Shown here piece by piece: positions 33,605 to 42,850 of a stretch of 45,786 bases of DNA; positions within the stretch are counted from its first letter, which is position 1, and every line of letters starts with the position of its first letter. A model generated the notes under the pieces. The model worked only from the letters and a program-made list of their open reading frames with translations, was not told the DNA's origin and searched no databases. A program made the position numbers and the translations under genes. Source of the stretch: Candidatus Fimimorpha faecalis (GTDB lineage Bacteria; Bacillota; Clostridia; Lachnospirales; Lachnospiraceae); assembly GCA_018712075.1 (NCBI GenBank), contig DVHN01000035.1, forward strand, positions 1 to 45,786, in the 5' to 3' direction.

Positions 33605-33696
33605 GAGGCTAAGTATATAGAATCCATTTTTAACTTGATATTTTGCTTACCTCAATGATCTATAAACTATTTTCCATTTCAACAGAGGAGGTTATT

Positions 33697-34392
33697 ATGA
33701 TTCGCAACATCGTTCAAATCAATACAGAAAAATGTATCGGCTGCGGTCTTTGTGCCAAAGCTTGTCATGAAGGAGCCATTATTATGGTTAATGGAAAAGC
33801 ACAATTACTAAGAGAAGATTACTGTGATGGACTAGGAGATTGTTTACCTGCCTGTCCAGTTGATGCAATTAAAATAGAAAAGAGGGAAGCTCCTGCCTAC
33901 GATGAGGCAGCCGTTCAAGCTCATCTTAATTCCACAACAGCAGAGCCTCTTGCATGCGGATGTCCTGGAACAGCAGCGAAACAGTTTCATCGAGAAATAA
34001 CTACTTCTAATTCAGATCAATCAGGAATAGCAAGCCAGCTTATGCAATGGCCTGTACAAATTCAACTTGTGGCTCCAACTGCACCTTATTTTCATAGTGC
34101 AAACCTTTTGATTGCCGCAGACTGTACTGCCTATGCCTATGGAGATTTTCATAACCATTTTATGAAAAATCATATTACTTTAATTGGATGTCCAAAACTA
34201 GATCCTGTAGACTATACAGAAAAACTCTCTGCAATTATAACGCTCAACTCCATTCAAACTATTACTATGGTACGAATGGAAGTTCCTTGCTGTGGCGGAT
34301 TGGAACAAGCAGTACGTACTGCCATTTCTAAGAGTGGGAAGACAATTCCATTGGATGTCATTACAATTTCCACAAATGGGAATATTTTATAA
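33697..34392 (+). CDS. 4Fe-4S ferredoxin-like protein, hcp partner
   Basis: A 231-residue protein with an N-terminal bacterial-type ferredoxin domain: CIGCGLCAKAC (one cluster) and CDGLGDCLPACP (second cluster, with a longer CX3-4 spacing). The rest (about 75-231) is the extension typical of clostridial hcp-linked ferredoxins, with CGCPG and GCPKLD and VPCCGG cysteine motifs. It is likely to donate electrons to hybrid cluster protein. An upstream ATG at 33643 has no binding site. The ATG at 33697 follows GAGGAGGT. hcp lies 103 nt downstream on the same strand. Confidence 0.9.
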   Translation: MIRNIVQINTEKCIGCGLCAKACHEGAIIMVNGKAQLLREDYCDGLGDCLPACPVDAIKIEKREAPAYDEAAVQAHLNSTTAEPLACGCPGTAAKQFHREITTSNSDQSGIASQLMQWPVQIQLVAPTAPYFHSANLLIAADCTAYAYGDFHNHFMKNHITLIGCPKLDPVDYTEKLSAIITLNSIQTITMVRMEVPCCGGLEQAVRTAISKSGKTIPLDVITISTNGNIL

Positions 34393-34457
34393 AAATTTAA
34401 TCACGATGTGTTTAAGTAAGTAAATCCATATATTTATGTTTCTATCACAAAATCTAA

Positions 34458-34474
34458 GTTAAACTTTTTTTAAC
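34458..34474 (+). repeat. Inverted repeat upstream of hcp
   Basis: GTTAAA and TTTAAC arms around 5 nt, 21 nt before the hcp start. It differs from the TGTTGG palindrome. Possibly a second regulatory site or weak hairpin. Confidence 0.3.
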
Positions 34475-34495
34475 TATTACTCTAGGAGGAATATT

Positions 34496-36097
34496 ATGAA
34501 TCATATGTTTTGTTTTCAATGTCAACAAACAGCTGGATGCAGCGGATGTATCGGAAATGCAGGCGTTTGTGGAAAAAAATCCAGTACTGCTCAATTACAG
34601 GATCAACTAACTGGTGCGTTAATCGGTCTTGCATCTACCTTCGATCAAGTTCCAGCAACTTCAGAAACAACAAAACTAATTTTAGAAGGTATTTTTGCTA
34701 CTATTACTAATGTAAATTTTGATGATGATAGTATTTTAGTTTTGATTGATCGAATTCATAAACAAAAAGATATGCTTTTATCAAATTGTCAAGATTGTAC
34801 CTCTCCTTGCGGACGCTTTGAGGATTATGATATGAATCAAATTTGGGAAGCAAATGAGGATATTCGAAGTTTAAAATCACTTATTTTATTTGGATTAAGA
34901 GGAATGGGAGCATATGCCTATCATGCACTTGTGCTTGGATATCAAGACGAAGAGGTGGATCATTTCTTTTACAAAGGTTTATTTTCGCTTTCTCAAAATT
35001 GGGGAATGGAAGAATTACTCCCAATTGTTATGGAATTAGGAGCAGTCAATTTAAAATGTATGGCTCTTTTGGATCAAGCTAATACAGAAACTTACGGTAC
35101 TCCAATCCCAACAACTGTTTCACTAACCATAGAAAAAGGACCATTTATTGTAATTACTGGTCATGATCTTTTAGATCTGGAAGCTTTATTAAAACAAACA
35201 GAAGGAAAAGGAATTTCTATTTATACACATGGTGAAATGCTTCCAGCCCATGCCTACCCAGAATTAAAGAAATATCCTCATTTGAAAGGTCACTTTGGAA
35301 CAGCATGGCAAAACCAGCAAAAAGAATTCGCCAACCTTCCAGCTCCAATCTTATTTACAACCAACTGTCTTATGCCAGTAAAAGATAGTTATGCCGACCG
35401 TGTCTTTACTTCCGATGCAGTGCGCTACCCAAATATTCCTCATATCAATAACCGAGACTTTTCTTCTGTCATTGAAAAAGCCTTGGAACTTGGAGGCTTC
35501 TCAGAAGATACTCTAATTCCAGGCATGAATGGTGGTCATACTGTAACAACTGGATTTGGACATGGAACAGTTTTAGGAGCTGCAGATAAAGTAATCGATG
35601 CAATCAAATCTGGAGCTATTAAACAGTTTTTCCTCGTAGGAGGATGTGATGGTGCTCATAAAGGACGCAGCTATTACACGGATTTTGTAAAGCAAACTCC
35701 AAAAGATTCCATTATCCTTACACTTGCATGCGGTAAATTCCGCTTCAACGATTTGGACTTAGGAACAATTGGAGGACTTCCACGTATTATGGATATGGGA
35801 CAATGCAATGATGCTTATAGTGCAATTACAGTTGCTGTTGCGTTAGCAGATGCATTGAAATGCGGAGTAAATGATCTTCCTCTTAGTCTCGTATTATCCT
35901 GGTATGAGCAAAAAGCGGTATGTATTTTATTGACACTGCTTCATCTTGGTATAAAAAATATTTACCTTGGTCCAACACTTCCAGCCTTTTTATCTCCAAA
36001 TGTATTAAATTACCTCGTAGAGAATTTCCAGATTCATCCAACTACGACACCAGAACAAGATCTTGCGGAAATTCAACAGCGCTTATTTCATAGCTAA
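34496..36097 (+). CDS. hcp: Hybrid cluster protein (Hcp, NO/hydroxylamine reductase)
   Basis: A 533-residue prismane-family protein. Cys6, Cys9, Cys18 and Cys25 bind the proximal 4Fe-4S cluster. Hybrid-cluster ligands are visible in the expected order: ITGHDL (His), GEMLPAH (Glu), TTNCLMP (Cys), GGCDG (Cys), LACGKF (Cys) and WYEQKAV (Glu and Lys). Hcp reduces nitric oxide, and hydroxylamine in vitro, and protects anaerobes from nitrosative stress. The gene has its own AGGAGGAA site and ends at a bidirectional terminator. Cotranscription with the ferredoxin gene is likely. Confidence 0.96.
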   Translation: MNHMFCFQCQQTAGCSGCIGNAGVCGKKSSTAQLQDQLTGALIGLASTFDQVPATSETTKLILEGIFATITNVNFDDDSILVLIDRIHKQKDMLLSNCQDCTSPCGRFEDYDMNQIWEANEDIRSLKSLILFGLRGMGAYAYHALVLGYQDEEVDHFFYKGLFSLSQNWGMEELLPIVMELGAVNLKCMALLDQANTETYGTPIPTTVSLTIEKGPFIVITGHDLLDLEALLKQTEGKGISIYTHGEMLPAHAYPELKKYPHLKGHFGTAWQNQQKEFANLPAPILFTTNCLMPVKDSYADRVFTSDAVRYPNIPHINNRDFSSVIEKALELGGFSEDTLIPGMNGGHTVTTGFGHGTVLGAADKVIDAIKSGAIKQFFLVGGCDGAHKGRSYYTDFVKQTPKDSIILTLACGKFRFNDLDLGTIGGLPRIMDMGQCNDAYSAITVAVALADALKCGVNDLPLSLVLSWYEQKAVCILLTLLHLGIKNIYLGPTLPAFLSPNVLNYLVENFQIHPTTTPEQDLAEIQQRLFHS

Positions 36098-36106
36098 TCC
36101 TATAAA

Positions 36107-36151
36107 AAACTCCCTTCTCCTCACTGTTAAATCGTAAGGGGAAAGGAGTTT
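36107..36151. terminator. Bidirectional terminator between hcp and the cysteine-cluster gene
   Basis: AAACTCC and CTCC arms (36107-36120) pair with GGGG and GGAGTTT (36138-36151). The plus strand continues TCTATATTAT and the minus strand ends in TTTTTT, so both convergent genes can use it. Confidence 0.8.
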
Positions 36152-36164
36152 CTATATTATAATA

Positions 36165-36824
36165 TTACTTTTTAAGAATTTCTTTGGCCTGTTCTAAGCG
36201 GATATAAAATTGTTTATAAAAATCTCCGTTATACGGAAGAACATAAAAATGATTGAGTAAAAACAAATTGATGGACTTCACATCTAAAGTATCCACATTT
36301 TCCTGGATTTTCTGCTGTATATCGCTTAAAAAATAATGCCAGTGAATAATAAACTGTTCATTCTCTTTCATATTAGGAATATCAATCCATTTTTTCACTT
36401 TTATTTTACTGCGATTTTCTTTTTTACATTCGTTTACTTGCAAAAAATAGCGAAAGGAACGATTCTCATAGTATCGTCCAAGTGGAAACAAACGACAAAT
36501 ACCAGGACGAAATGGATGGATACTGCATCGGTGTTCTTCATTTAGAAATCCACACTGTTCCTGCATTCCAACCATTTTTAAGTTAGGAAGAATGATTCCG
36601 TCTACAACATTAAGTTCTATTTTATCTTCCAGCAATTGCTCAAACTTCAAATTAAGATTTGATGTAATCTGAAATATATCAAATGGATCTAATACAATTG
36701 ATTGTCCCATTCCTTTACAGCAGGCGAAGCATCCATTACAACCATTACAATCTGCTTTTACCATATCATTTATCCCATACAATTTTCCATCCGATATTTC
36801 TTCTAAACTTACTTGTCGTTTCAT
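36165..36824 (-). CDS. YkgJ family cysteine cluster protein
   Basis: A 219-residue protein with the YkgJ zinc/iron-binding signature: CNGCNGCFACCKG near residues 26-38, then CGFLNEEHRCSIHPFRPGICRLFPLG at about 91-116. The family is widespread, soluble and of unknown function, perhaps as a metal or cluster protein. The C-terminal 70 residues are variable. It follows the nucleoside phosphorylase gene by 36 nt and shares its strand. Confidence 0.88.
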   Translation of the reverse strand: MKRQVSLEEISDGKLYGINDMVKADCNGCNGCFACCKGMGQSIVLDPFDIFQITSNLNLKFEQLLEDKIELNVVDGIILPNLKMVGMQEQCGFLNEEHRCSIHPFRPGICRLFPLGRYYENRSFRYFLQVNECKKENRSKIKVKKWIDIPNMKENEQFIIHWHYFLSDIQQKIQENVDTLDVKSINLFLLNHFYVLPYNGDFYKQFYIRLEQAKEILKK

Positions 36825-36860
36825 TCTTACCTCCCAGACTTTTAATACTATTATATTATT

Positions 36861-37640
36861 TTATACCTTTGTAATAATCATTTCTCTCATTGCTTCAATT
36901 GCAACTTTTACTGGCACATCCGTATCATGTACAATTGGATTGTCCAATCCAAGCTTTTGTCTTTCCTGATTTCCCATTACAAGAAAATCTGCTCCACATC
37001 GAACTCCTAAATAGTTCGCTACAATAAACAACGCAGCTGACTCCATCTCAGATGCTTTACATCCCATACGCAGCCATGCCTGCCATTTATTCATTAATTC
37101 ATAACTAACTGGCTTGGTTTCTGGATCATGCTGCCCGTAAAAAGAATCTTTCGACTGAACTACTCCCACATGATACGTATGCCCCAGTTTCTTTGCCGCA
37201 TTTACCAATGCGTTCGTTACATCTAAATTTGCAACCGCTGGAAATTCAATTGGAGCATATTCTCGACTAGTTCCTTCCATACGAATCGATCCTGTTGCAA
37301 TTACGACGTCTCCACCTTTTACGTTTCTTTCCATTCCTCCACATGTTCCTACTCGTATGAATGTATCTGCTCCACATTGCACTAACTCCTCCATCGCAAT
37401 CGCTGCAGATGCACCTCCAATTCCTGTGGATGTTATACTTACCATCTCTCCCTCTAAGTAACCCGTATAAGTTACAAACTCTCGATTATCTGCAATCAAC
37501 CTTGGATGGTCTAAGTATCGGGCAATCTTCTCACAGCGCTTCGGATCCCCTGGTAGAATTACGTAACGTCCAATTTCTCCTTTTCGTATCTGCAAATGAT
37601 ATTGCAATCCAACTTCTCCTGAATATAAATAATTTTGCAT
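36861..37640 (-). CDS. udp: Nucleoside phosphorylase, uridine phosphorylase family
   Basis: A 259-residue phosphorylase of the PNP/UDP family I. Visible features are the phosphate-binding [12 protein letters not shown] near 29-40, [15 protein letters not shown], the RVGTCGGM motif and the base/ribose-binding [12 protein letters not shown]. Length and motifs favour uridine phosphorylase, but related purine specificity cannot be excluded. It returns nucleoside ribose to central metabolism. Binding site CGGAGGT. A weak extended -10 (TGATAAAAT) lies about 80 nt upstream. Confidence 0.88.
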   Translation of the reverse strand: MQNYLYSGEVGLQYHLQIRKGEIGRYVILPGDPKRCEKIARYLDHPRLIADNREFVTYTGYLEGEMVSITSTGIGGASAAIAMEELVQCGADTFIRVGTCGGMERNVKGGDVVIATGSIRMEGTSREYAPIEFPAVANLDVTNALVNAAKKLGHTYHVGVVQSKDSFYGQHDPETKPVSYELMNKWQAWLRMGCKASEMESAALFIVANYLGVRCGADFLVMGNQERQKLGLDNPIVHDTDVPVKVAIEAMREMIITKV

Positions 37641-37775
37641 TTTTACCTCCGTTTCAAAATAAAATCTTTCTTTTTTACAAGACTTCTCAACTTTTATTTG
37701 AAGTTTAATATTGTTCTCATTTTATCATGAAATTTTGGAAGTATCTACTATTATTCATTCTCCTTTAACAAAATA

Positions 37776-37873
37776 CCGCAATAGCTTCTGCTGATTATTG
37801 TAAGATTATTGCGGCTTAACATCCCATTATTTTCAAAGCGGTTTTCTAATCTTCTCTCTTTTTTTAGAAGATT
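37776..37873 (-). ncRNA. Possible small RNA ending in a terminator-like hairpin
   Basis: Reading the minus strand, AATCTTCT/AGAAGATT forms an 8-bp stem (37848-37873). About 33 nt later CCGCAATA/TATTGCGG forms a second stem (37776-37814) followed by TATTTTGTT. The interval lies after an operon terminator, so the second terminator has no obvious gene. No clear promoter was identified; the call is tentative. Confidence 0.25.
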
Positions 37874-37917
37874 CATTTCTATATATCCATATTCTTGAAT
37901 TTAATTTATTTCACAAA

Positions 37918-37981
37918 ATAGCTCCTATAAAAAACTAGTTCTCTCACTATCCCAAATACACTAGTCTTTTATAGGAGCTAT
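37918..37981 (-). terminator. Terminator of the tyrosine-kinase operon
   Basis: ATAGCTCCTATAAAA (37918-37932) and its complement (37967-37981) form a perfect 15-bp stem, extended by CTAG/CTAG inside. TATTTTG follows on the minus strand. Confidence 0.75.
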
Positions 37982-37995
37982 CCTCCAGCATTTCT

Positions 37996-39450
37996 TTAAT
38001 CCTCTTTTCCATAATATCGTTCATATCTGCTATAACGATATTTATTATAGCGAGATCCATAATAGCCATATCCATAATGACTCAGTCCCGCTTCTGCATA
38101 ATTCATAACACAGCCAAGAGAAAGAATTCCACTTTCATTTAATAAAGCCAATCCCTCCTGAGCATATTGAATCTTTGTATAATCCTGACGAATTACAAAC
38201 AACACCGCATCCATCATTCCTGCAATCGCAGTAGTATCCGATAACATAGTCGCAGGAGAAGAGTCAAAAATGATATAATCATATGATTTTCTTACTTCTT
38301 CTAACAATAATTGAAGTTGTTTTCCTGCTAAAATTTTACTCGGATCTTCAATTCTTTCTCCCCCTAAAATCACATCTAAGTTTTGAATCGATGGGGAAAA
38401 AATAGCATCTTTTATATTTCCATTATTTAGAAGTATATCAGACAACCCTTTTTTTCTTTTTTTCATCTGTTCATTTGTAAAATATTTATGTACAGACGGA
38501 GCACGTAAATCTCCATCCATTAACAATACTTTTTTACCTCTACTGGCGATGGAAAGAGCTAAATTTACTGAAATGGTAGACTTTCCTTCATTTGGCAAAG
38601 AACTTGTCACAAGAATCACTTTCTTTTCTTCTCGTTCCATGACTTTTTCTATTCGAATCCGCAACGTATGAATCGCTTCTTTATATGACTGCTGCACTCT
38701 ATCATTCGTAATTACTAACAATGGATTGGCATTTTTCTTTCTTCTTTTAAAACCTGTAACTGGAATTGTCCCAATACAAGAAGCATTGAGATGACTTTTA
38801 ATATCTCCAGCACTGTGAATCGTCTTTTTGTTTGTCACATAAAGATATAAAATGACTACAACTACTACAAGAGCAATTGCACAACCTTCTAATATAACAG
38901 TAGACCATTGAAATGGATTGGTTGGATCTGTTAAAATTCCTGTTGCATCAATAGATGTAAATGTAATATTTCCAGCAATCTGTTTCGCAATATCTGGATA
39001 ATATTCTTGAATCAACTCCAATATTGTTTGTGCTATAACTCCATCATTTGAATGTACTGTAATTGTAACAAAATTTGTATCTTCCAAAATAGTGGCTGCG
39101 ACATCTGCTTGAAAATCAGTTCCCCAATCCATTTTCAGTTCATCTTCAATATTACTTTTTAATCCAGAATCTACAAAACCATGTTCAAATGAATTAGCAA
39201 GACGCAGTGCAAGAGCAATATCTGCTTCTGCGGTTTGACCACTAGATACTACAAATGTACTATATGCTTCATAAACTGGTTCATAACGAAACCAAAGACA
39301 GGCACAAACGATTGCAACAATTGATAGAAACAAAACGGTAATACTGCCTAAATGCCGAAGAAATTCTGTCCAAATTTCATCCAGTACTTTTGCGATATCA
39401 ATATATTCCTGTGTATCACTGGTCTGGACCTCATTATTGTATATTTGCAT
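37996..39450 (-). CDS. Wzz/BY-kinase fusion, second copy
   Basis: A 484-residue polysaccharide co-polymerase and bacterial tyrosine kinase. Helices near residues 35-52 and 180-200 flank an extracytoplasmic Wzz-like region. The cytoplasmic kinase has Walker A PNEGKST, A' LLMDGDLRAP and Walker B IIFDSSP. The C-terminus is a tyrosine cluster (10 Tyr in the last 25 residues), the usual autophosphorylation site. An ATG at 39546 would extend it by a basic stretch inside the upstream gene. The ATG at 39450 has an AGGTGGGG site and overlaps the upstream kinase gene by 17 nt. Fused architecture is less usual in Firmicutes, where CpsC and CpsD are separate. Confidence 0.9.
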   Translation of the reverse strand: MQIYNNEVQTSDTQEYIDIAKVLDEIWTEFLRHLGSITVLFLSIVAIVCACLWFRYEPVYEAYSTFVVSSGQTAEADIALALRLANSFEHGFVDSGLKSNIEDELKMDWGTDFQADVAATILEDTNFVTITVHSNDGVIAQTILELIQEYYPDIAKQIAGNITFTSIDATGILTDPTNPFQWSTVILEGCAIALVVVVVILYLYVTNKKTIHSAGDIKSHLNASCIGTIPVTGFKRRKKNANPLLVITNDRVQQSYKEAIHTLRIRIEKVMEREEKKVILVTSSLPNEGKSTISVNLALSIASRGKKVLLMDGDLRAPSVHKYFTNEQMKKRKKGLSDILLNNGNIKDAIFSPSIQNLDVILGGERIEDPSKILAGKQLQLLLEEVRKSYDYIIFDSSPATMLSDTTAIAGMMDAVLFVIRQDYTKIQYAQEGLALLNESGILSLGCVMNYAEAGLSHYGYGYYGSRYNKYRYSRYERYYGKED

Positions 39451-40945
39451 TGTTTGCCCCACCTGCCTTTTCCTGATTCTTCTTCGATTTATCGTAACTC
39501 TTGTAATAACTTCCATAATAACCACTGGAATATCCATATTGTCCATTCCATGGAATAACCCTGGATTTTACAGCATTAAAAACGGTTCCCATAATTACCT
39601 GGTTATCACTCAATAAATTATCTGTCATATCATTAATCTCTCCTGCACCAGAAACTCCTTGACGAACGACTAGAAGAATCATATCCGATTGCTGCGCTAA
39701 TAACTCTGCATCAGATGCAACCATACCTGGTGGTGAATCCAATATAATATAGTCCATAGATTCTTTTGCTTTTTGAATTAACTGTTTCATCTCTGGAGAA
39801 TGGATCAAACGATCGGAATTCCCATACTTTTTCGTTCCAAATAGACAATACAATCCTGTATTGGACTCTCTTAATGTCTCTTCTTTCTTCCATATCTTTA
39901 CTTGGTTTTTTTCATTATTAGAAGATTTTTTTGGCACTAAATAATTACCAATTTCCTGATCTTTCTCAATTTTCATCTCAAATACTTTATAAAGTGCAGG
40001 TCTTCGTAAATCAGTATCTATAAGCAGTACATCTTTTTGTTTCTTTGCCAATGCCAGTGCTAAATTCGAAGCAATTGTTGACTTTCCTTCATTTTCTGAA
40101 ACACTCGCAATTAGAACAACTTTCTTTCCTTCTTTTTTCGCCTGATAATCCAGTTTTGTAGCAAGCTTACTTATTGTTTCTTTATAAGAAAAACTGACGT
40201 TTGTATTTGTAATCAAAATACTATTTTTCTTCTTTCTCATTTTTCTCGTAAAAAGATTCCTTTTGGACTCAAAATAAACAGTAGCAAACAACGGAATATC
40301 CAACGCATTTTTTGCCTGCTTCTCATTCTTTATATCATCTCTCATCAAAAATACAAATGCAATAAATACCGCAGCTGCCAAAAATGTAATTGCAGCTGTT
40401 CTTATCGCCATTGTTCTTGCCAATGTCACATCTGCACTCTGCATTGGTATTTCTGGTTCTCTCATTGTTTCTAATACAAAATCAGTAACAACATAATCAG
40501 AGACTACCATATAGTTCTCCAATGCAGCCGATACAATCTGATAAGCATCCATCGGATCTGAAGAAGTTCCTGTTACAATCAATAAATTAGTCGCCTCCTC
40601 AATTTCTGCACTTAATGTGCCTGGCAAACTATTTTTTCCTAGTTTCTTTATAATTGTATTTTCTAATGCATCACTCGTAAAAATTCGTTGAAACTGATTT
40701 GCGGCCTTTTCAACTACAGTATCTCTATATATATTATTTTGATTTTTGCTTGCTATAATCAATGTAGCGGACGAATGATACTGTGGTACTTTTAACATAG
40801 AAATTCCCATATAAACCCACATACCAACTATACAAGCTGTTAATAAAATTACCCACCAGTTTTTCAAAACTGCTCGAACCAAAAAAATAATATCTATGGA
40901 AGTTTCCTGACTGGCACTCCTCATACTCGCTTGGTTGTTTTCCAT
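39434..40945 (-). CDS. Wzz/BY-kinase fusion, first copy
   Basis: A 503-residue tyrosine autokinase with the same layout: an N-terminal helix (about 31-51), a short extracytoplasmic region, a second helix (about 183-201), then a kinase domain with ENEGKST, LLIDTDLRRP and YIILDSPP. A lysine-rich insertion (about residues 350-378) lies between A' and B. The tail has 7 tyrosines in 15 residues (YGYSSGYYGSYY and KSY), then a Gln/Ala/Asn end. It differs clearly from the second copy, so the pair is not a recent duplicate. It should be dephosphorylated by the CpsB-type enzyme two genes upstream. Confidence 0.9.
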   Translation of the reverse strand: MENNQASMRSASQETSIDIIFLVRAVLKNWWVILLTACIVGMWVYMGISMLKVPQYHSSATLIIASKNQNNIYRDTVVEKAANQFQRIFTSDALENTIIKKLGKNSLPGTLSAEIEEATNLLIVTGTSSDPMDAYQIVSAALENYMVVSDYVVTDFVLETMREPEIPMQSADVTLARTMAIRTAAITFLAAAVFIAFVFLMRDDIKNEKQAKNALDIPLFATVYFESKRNLFTRKMRKKKNSILITNTNVSFSYKETISKLATKLDYQAKKEGKKVVLIASVSENEGKSTIASNLALALAKKQKDVLLIDTDLRRPALYKVFEMKIEKDQEIGNYLVPKKSSNNEKNQVKIWKKEETLRESNTGLYCLFGTKKYGNSDRLIHSPEMKQLIQKAKESMDYIILDSPPGMVASDAELLAQQSDMILLVVRQGVSGAGEINDMTDNLLSDNQVIMGTVFNAVKSRVIPWNGQYGYSSGYYGSYYKSYDKSKKNQEKAGGANNANIQ

Positions 40946-41017
40946 CTTTACCTCCTAATGCCATATTCCATACAGCATACCTTCAAAGACATTGCATCTC
41001 TCTTTTTACTTTTGTTT

Positions 41018-41947
41018 TTATTCCACTACTACAATTAACTGCGTAGTACCCAATCTTTCGTTTTCTGCCTGATAAGAATATTGTACTGTATAAACTCCCT
41101 TTTTTGATGTATCTACATCCGATTTATATTCCACATCTTTTCCAGAAATTTCTTCACCTTTTTTCTTTTTTTTCAACTCGGTGCCTTCTCCGTCTTCCTT
41201 CTCTACCTCTTCCATCTCATAAAACTTTTTATCGTCTTTGTCATACTCATAAATAGTTGCACCAATTTGTATTTGTTTTAGCAAGTTTCTCGGACTAAAT
41301 TTCTTGTCTTTTTCAATATAATAAATATAATCGGTTAAATAAATATTCGGATAATACAAACGATCCTCATATGTATCGGTATAAAATTCCACTGATATTG
41401 GAAGTGTAGCCACATCTCCTAAATGATTCGCTACTGATAATTCATATGTCTGTATCCCTTCTCCATTTGAACTTCCATTTGTTTTTTCTAATTTGATTCG
41501 GCTAGTAATATCCCCTTCCATACAATCCTCTGCTTTAAAATTACTAAGCAATGAATCCTCGTCTCCAACTACAAATCGAAGCGGCTGTTTTGCTATAAAG
41601 TGGGGAGAATGATAATCCTCATAGGTAATGGTACGTTCATATTTTGAAACATTATTACTGGAATCCATAGCTACACATGTAAGTATAAAATCCTTTGTGT
41701 CAGGAATAATCTTTTTCTTCTCAATTAAAAGAGAATCTGTCACATCCCCATCTTCTTCATCCCATGCTTCTACTCCATCTAATAATTTTTTTTCTGTAGC
41801 ATCTATTGGGACAGAATAACTTTCTTCTTCACAAGTGATCACTGGTCCTATGGTATCTTGTTTTTTAACCCAAAACTCCCAAAATACTACAAACAACGCT
41901 GTTGTTCCAATTGCTGCAACAAAAGCGAGCCAACGTACTAGTTTCAT
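41018..41947 (-). CDS. Membrane-anchored protein with bacterial Ig-like domains
   Basis: A 309-residue protein with one N-terminal membrane segment (residues 4-27) and no lipobox. The outside part has two DUF5011-like Ig repeats: one with GVEAWDEEDGDVTDSL (about 58-73) and one with NFKAEDCMEGDITSRI (about 137-152). A third, degenerate unit at the C-terminus shows DTSKKGVYTVQYSY after a charged Lys/Glu stretch. No catalytic residues are seen. It lies between the tyrosine phosphatase and kinase genes, so it may be a sensor or scaffold at the cell surface; that is inference. Confidence 0.75.
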   Translation of the reverse strand: MKLVRWLAFVAAIGTTALFVVFWEFWVKKQDTIGPVITCEEESYSVPIDATEKKLLDGVEAWDEEDGDVTDSLLIEKKKIIPDTKDFILTCVAMDSSNNVSKYERTITYEDYHSPHFIAKQPLRFVVGDEDSLLSNFKAEDCMEGDITSRIKLEKTNGSSNGEGIQTYELSVANHLGDVATLPISVEFYTDTYEDRLYYPNIYLTDYIYYIEKDKKFSPRNLLKQIQIGATIYEYDKDDKKFYEMEEVEKEDGEGTELKKKKKGEEISGKDVEYKSDVDTSKKGVYTVQYSYQAENERLGTTQLIVVVE

Positions 41948-41976
41948 CTCTTTTTCCTTTCTTCACTCCGTATATT

Positions 41977-42711
41977 TTAAAATAATCTTGGCGGGAATGT
42001 ATAGACTTCTTCTCCCTGAATAATTCGTCTAGGGTTTTCATTTAAAAACATATCTGCACACAACGGCGAAAATTCATTTTTCAATAATGCCTGTATTCCG
42101 TCCATACGGGGGGTTCTCCTTCGTATCCCATGTGTATCACTCGCTACAACTTGGATTAAGTTATGATTCAAAAGTTCAACAGCTAACTTCTGACAGTTAC
42201 TCCCGAATCTTCCTAATATACTATCTTTATTTGCCTGTAGTATATAGTCTTGTTGTACCCAGTAATAAGCCAATGATGGATCCCTTTGCATGAAATGATA
42301 CCGTTCTGGATGGGCAATAATCGGATGATATCCCGCTTCCTTTAATATTTGCAGATAATATTCTGCCACCCATGCTTCCTCTTCAAAATCAAATTCTACT
42401 AGAAGGTATTTCGTATTATTGATCGATAATAAACTCTTGCTCTTAATCGCTTCTAACACATCTTCTGTTAGAAAAATCTCCATTCCAGCTATTAATTTTA
42501 ACGGAATATGACGTTTCTCCAATGCATCTTTTAACTGTTGATAGGCATTCCAATATCTTTGTATATTTATATTATTACTACAACCATGAGAGGTAGCAAC
42601 AATTGTATCTACTCCGCTATTCACTGCCATATCAGCCATTACCAAAGATTCGTCTATAGAAGGAGAACCATCATCAACGCCTGGAAGAATATGAGTATGT
42701 AAATCAATCAT
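41977..42711 (-). CDS. CpsB/YwqE-type PHP protein-tyrosine phosphatase
   Basis: A 244-residue manganese-dependent PHP phosphatase. Metal ligands appear in DLHTHILPGVDDG at 3-15, ATSHG, GMEIFL, PIIAHPERY and ASDTHG, all in the right order. The family dephosphorylates BY-kinases of capsule and exopolysaccharide operons. An ATG eight codons upstream (42735) is possible, but MIDLHTH at 42711 matches the family and follows AGAGGAG. First gene of the kinase operon, with a good promoter. Confidence 0.93.
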   Translation of the reverse strand: MIDLHTHILPGVDDGSPSIDESLVMADMAVNSGVDTIVATSHGCSNNINIQRYWNAYQQLKDALEKRHIPLKLIAGMEIFLTEDVLEAIKSKSLLSINNTKYLLVEFDFEEEAWVAEYYLQILKEAGYHPIIAHPERYHFMQRDPSLAYYWVQQDYILQANKDSILGRFGSNCQKLAVELLNHNLIQVVASDTHGIRRRTPRMDGIQALLKNEFSPLCADMFLNENPRRIIQGEEVYTFPPRLF

Positions 42712-42762
42712 ATATCTATTTTCTCCTCTTTTCATACATCTTCACAGAATTACTCTTTTCTA

Positions 42763-42791
42763 ATTATAAGCATATATGATTACTTTTTCAA
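42763..42791 (-). promoter_or_regulatory. Promoter of the phosphatase-kinase operon
   Basis: TTGAAA (42786-42791), 17-nt spacer and TATAAT (42763-42768) on the minus strand. Confidence 0.75.
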
Positions 42792-42850
42792 GCATTTTTT
42801 GTAGTTGGGAGGAATTTCCCATTAACATAAAAAAACAATTATATAATTAA

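Larger units (their letters stand above)
37641..37995. other. 355-bp gap with three inverted repeats
   Basis: From the kinase end it contains the kinase-operon terminator (37918-37981), an 8-bp hairpin with an A-rich sense loop (37848-37873), a second hairpin with TATTTTG after it (37776-37814) and the region upstream of udp. No credible protein-coding frame was seen. Confidence 0.6.

Noticed and set aside
33643-33697. Longer N-terminus for the ferredoxin-like protein from ATG 33643
   Set aside because: There is no ribosome binding site at 33643, whereas GAGGAGGT precedes ATG 33697, which gives the usual ferredoxin start.
37741-37780. A 13-codon frame starting near 37760 on the minus strand after AAAGGAG
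   Set aside because: Spacing from the ribosome binding site to ATG is only about 2 nt and the peptide has no notable feature.
39711-39893. Small frames inside the kinase genes (also 40734-40964)
   Set aside because: They are other-frame shadows of the kinase coding sequence with no ribosome binding site.
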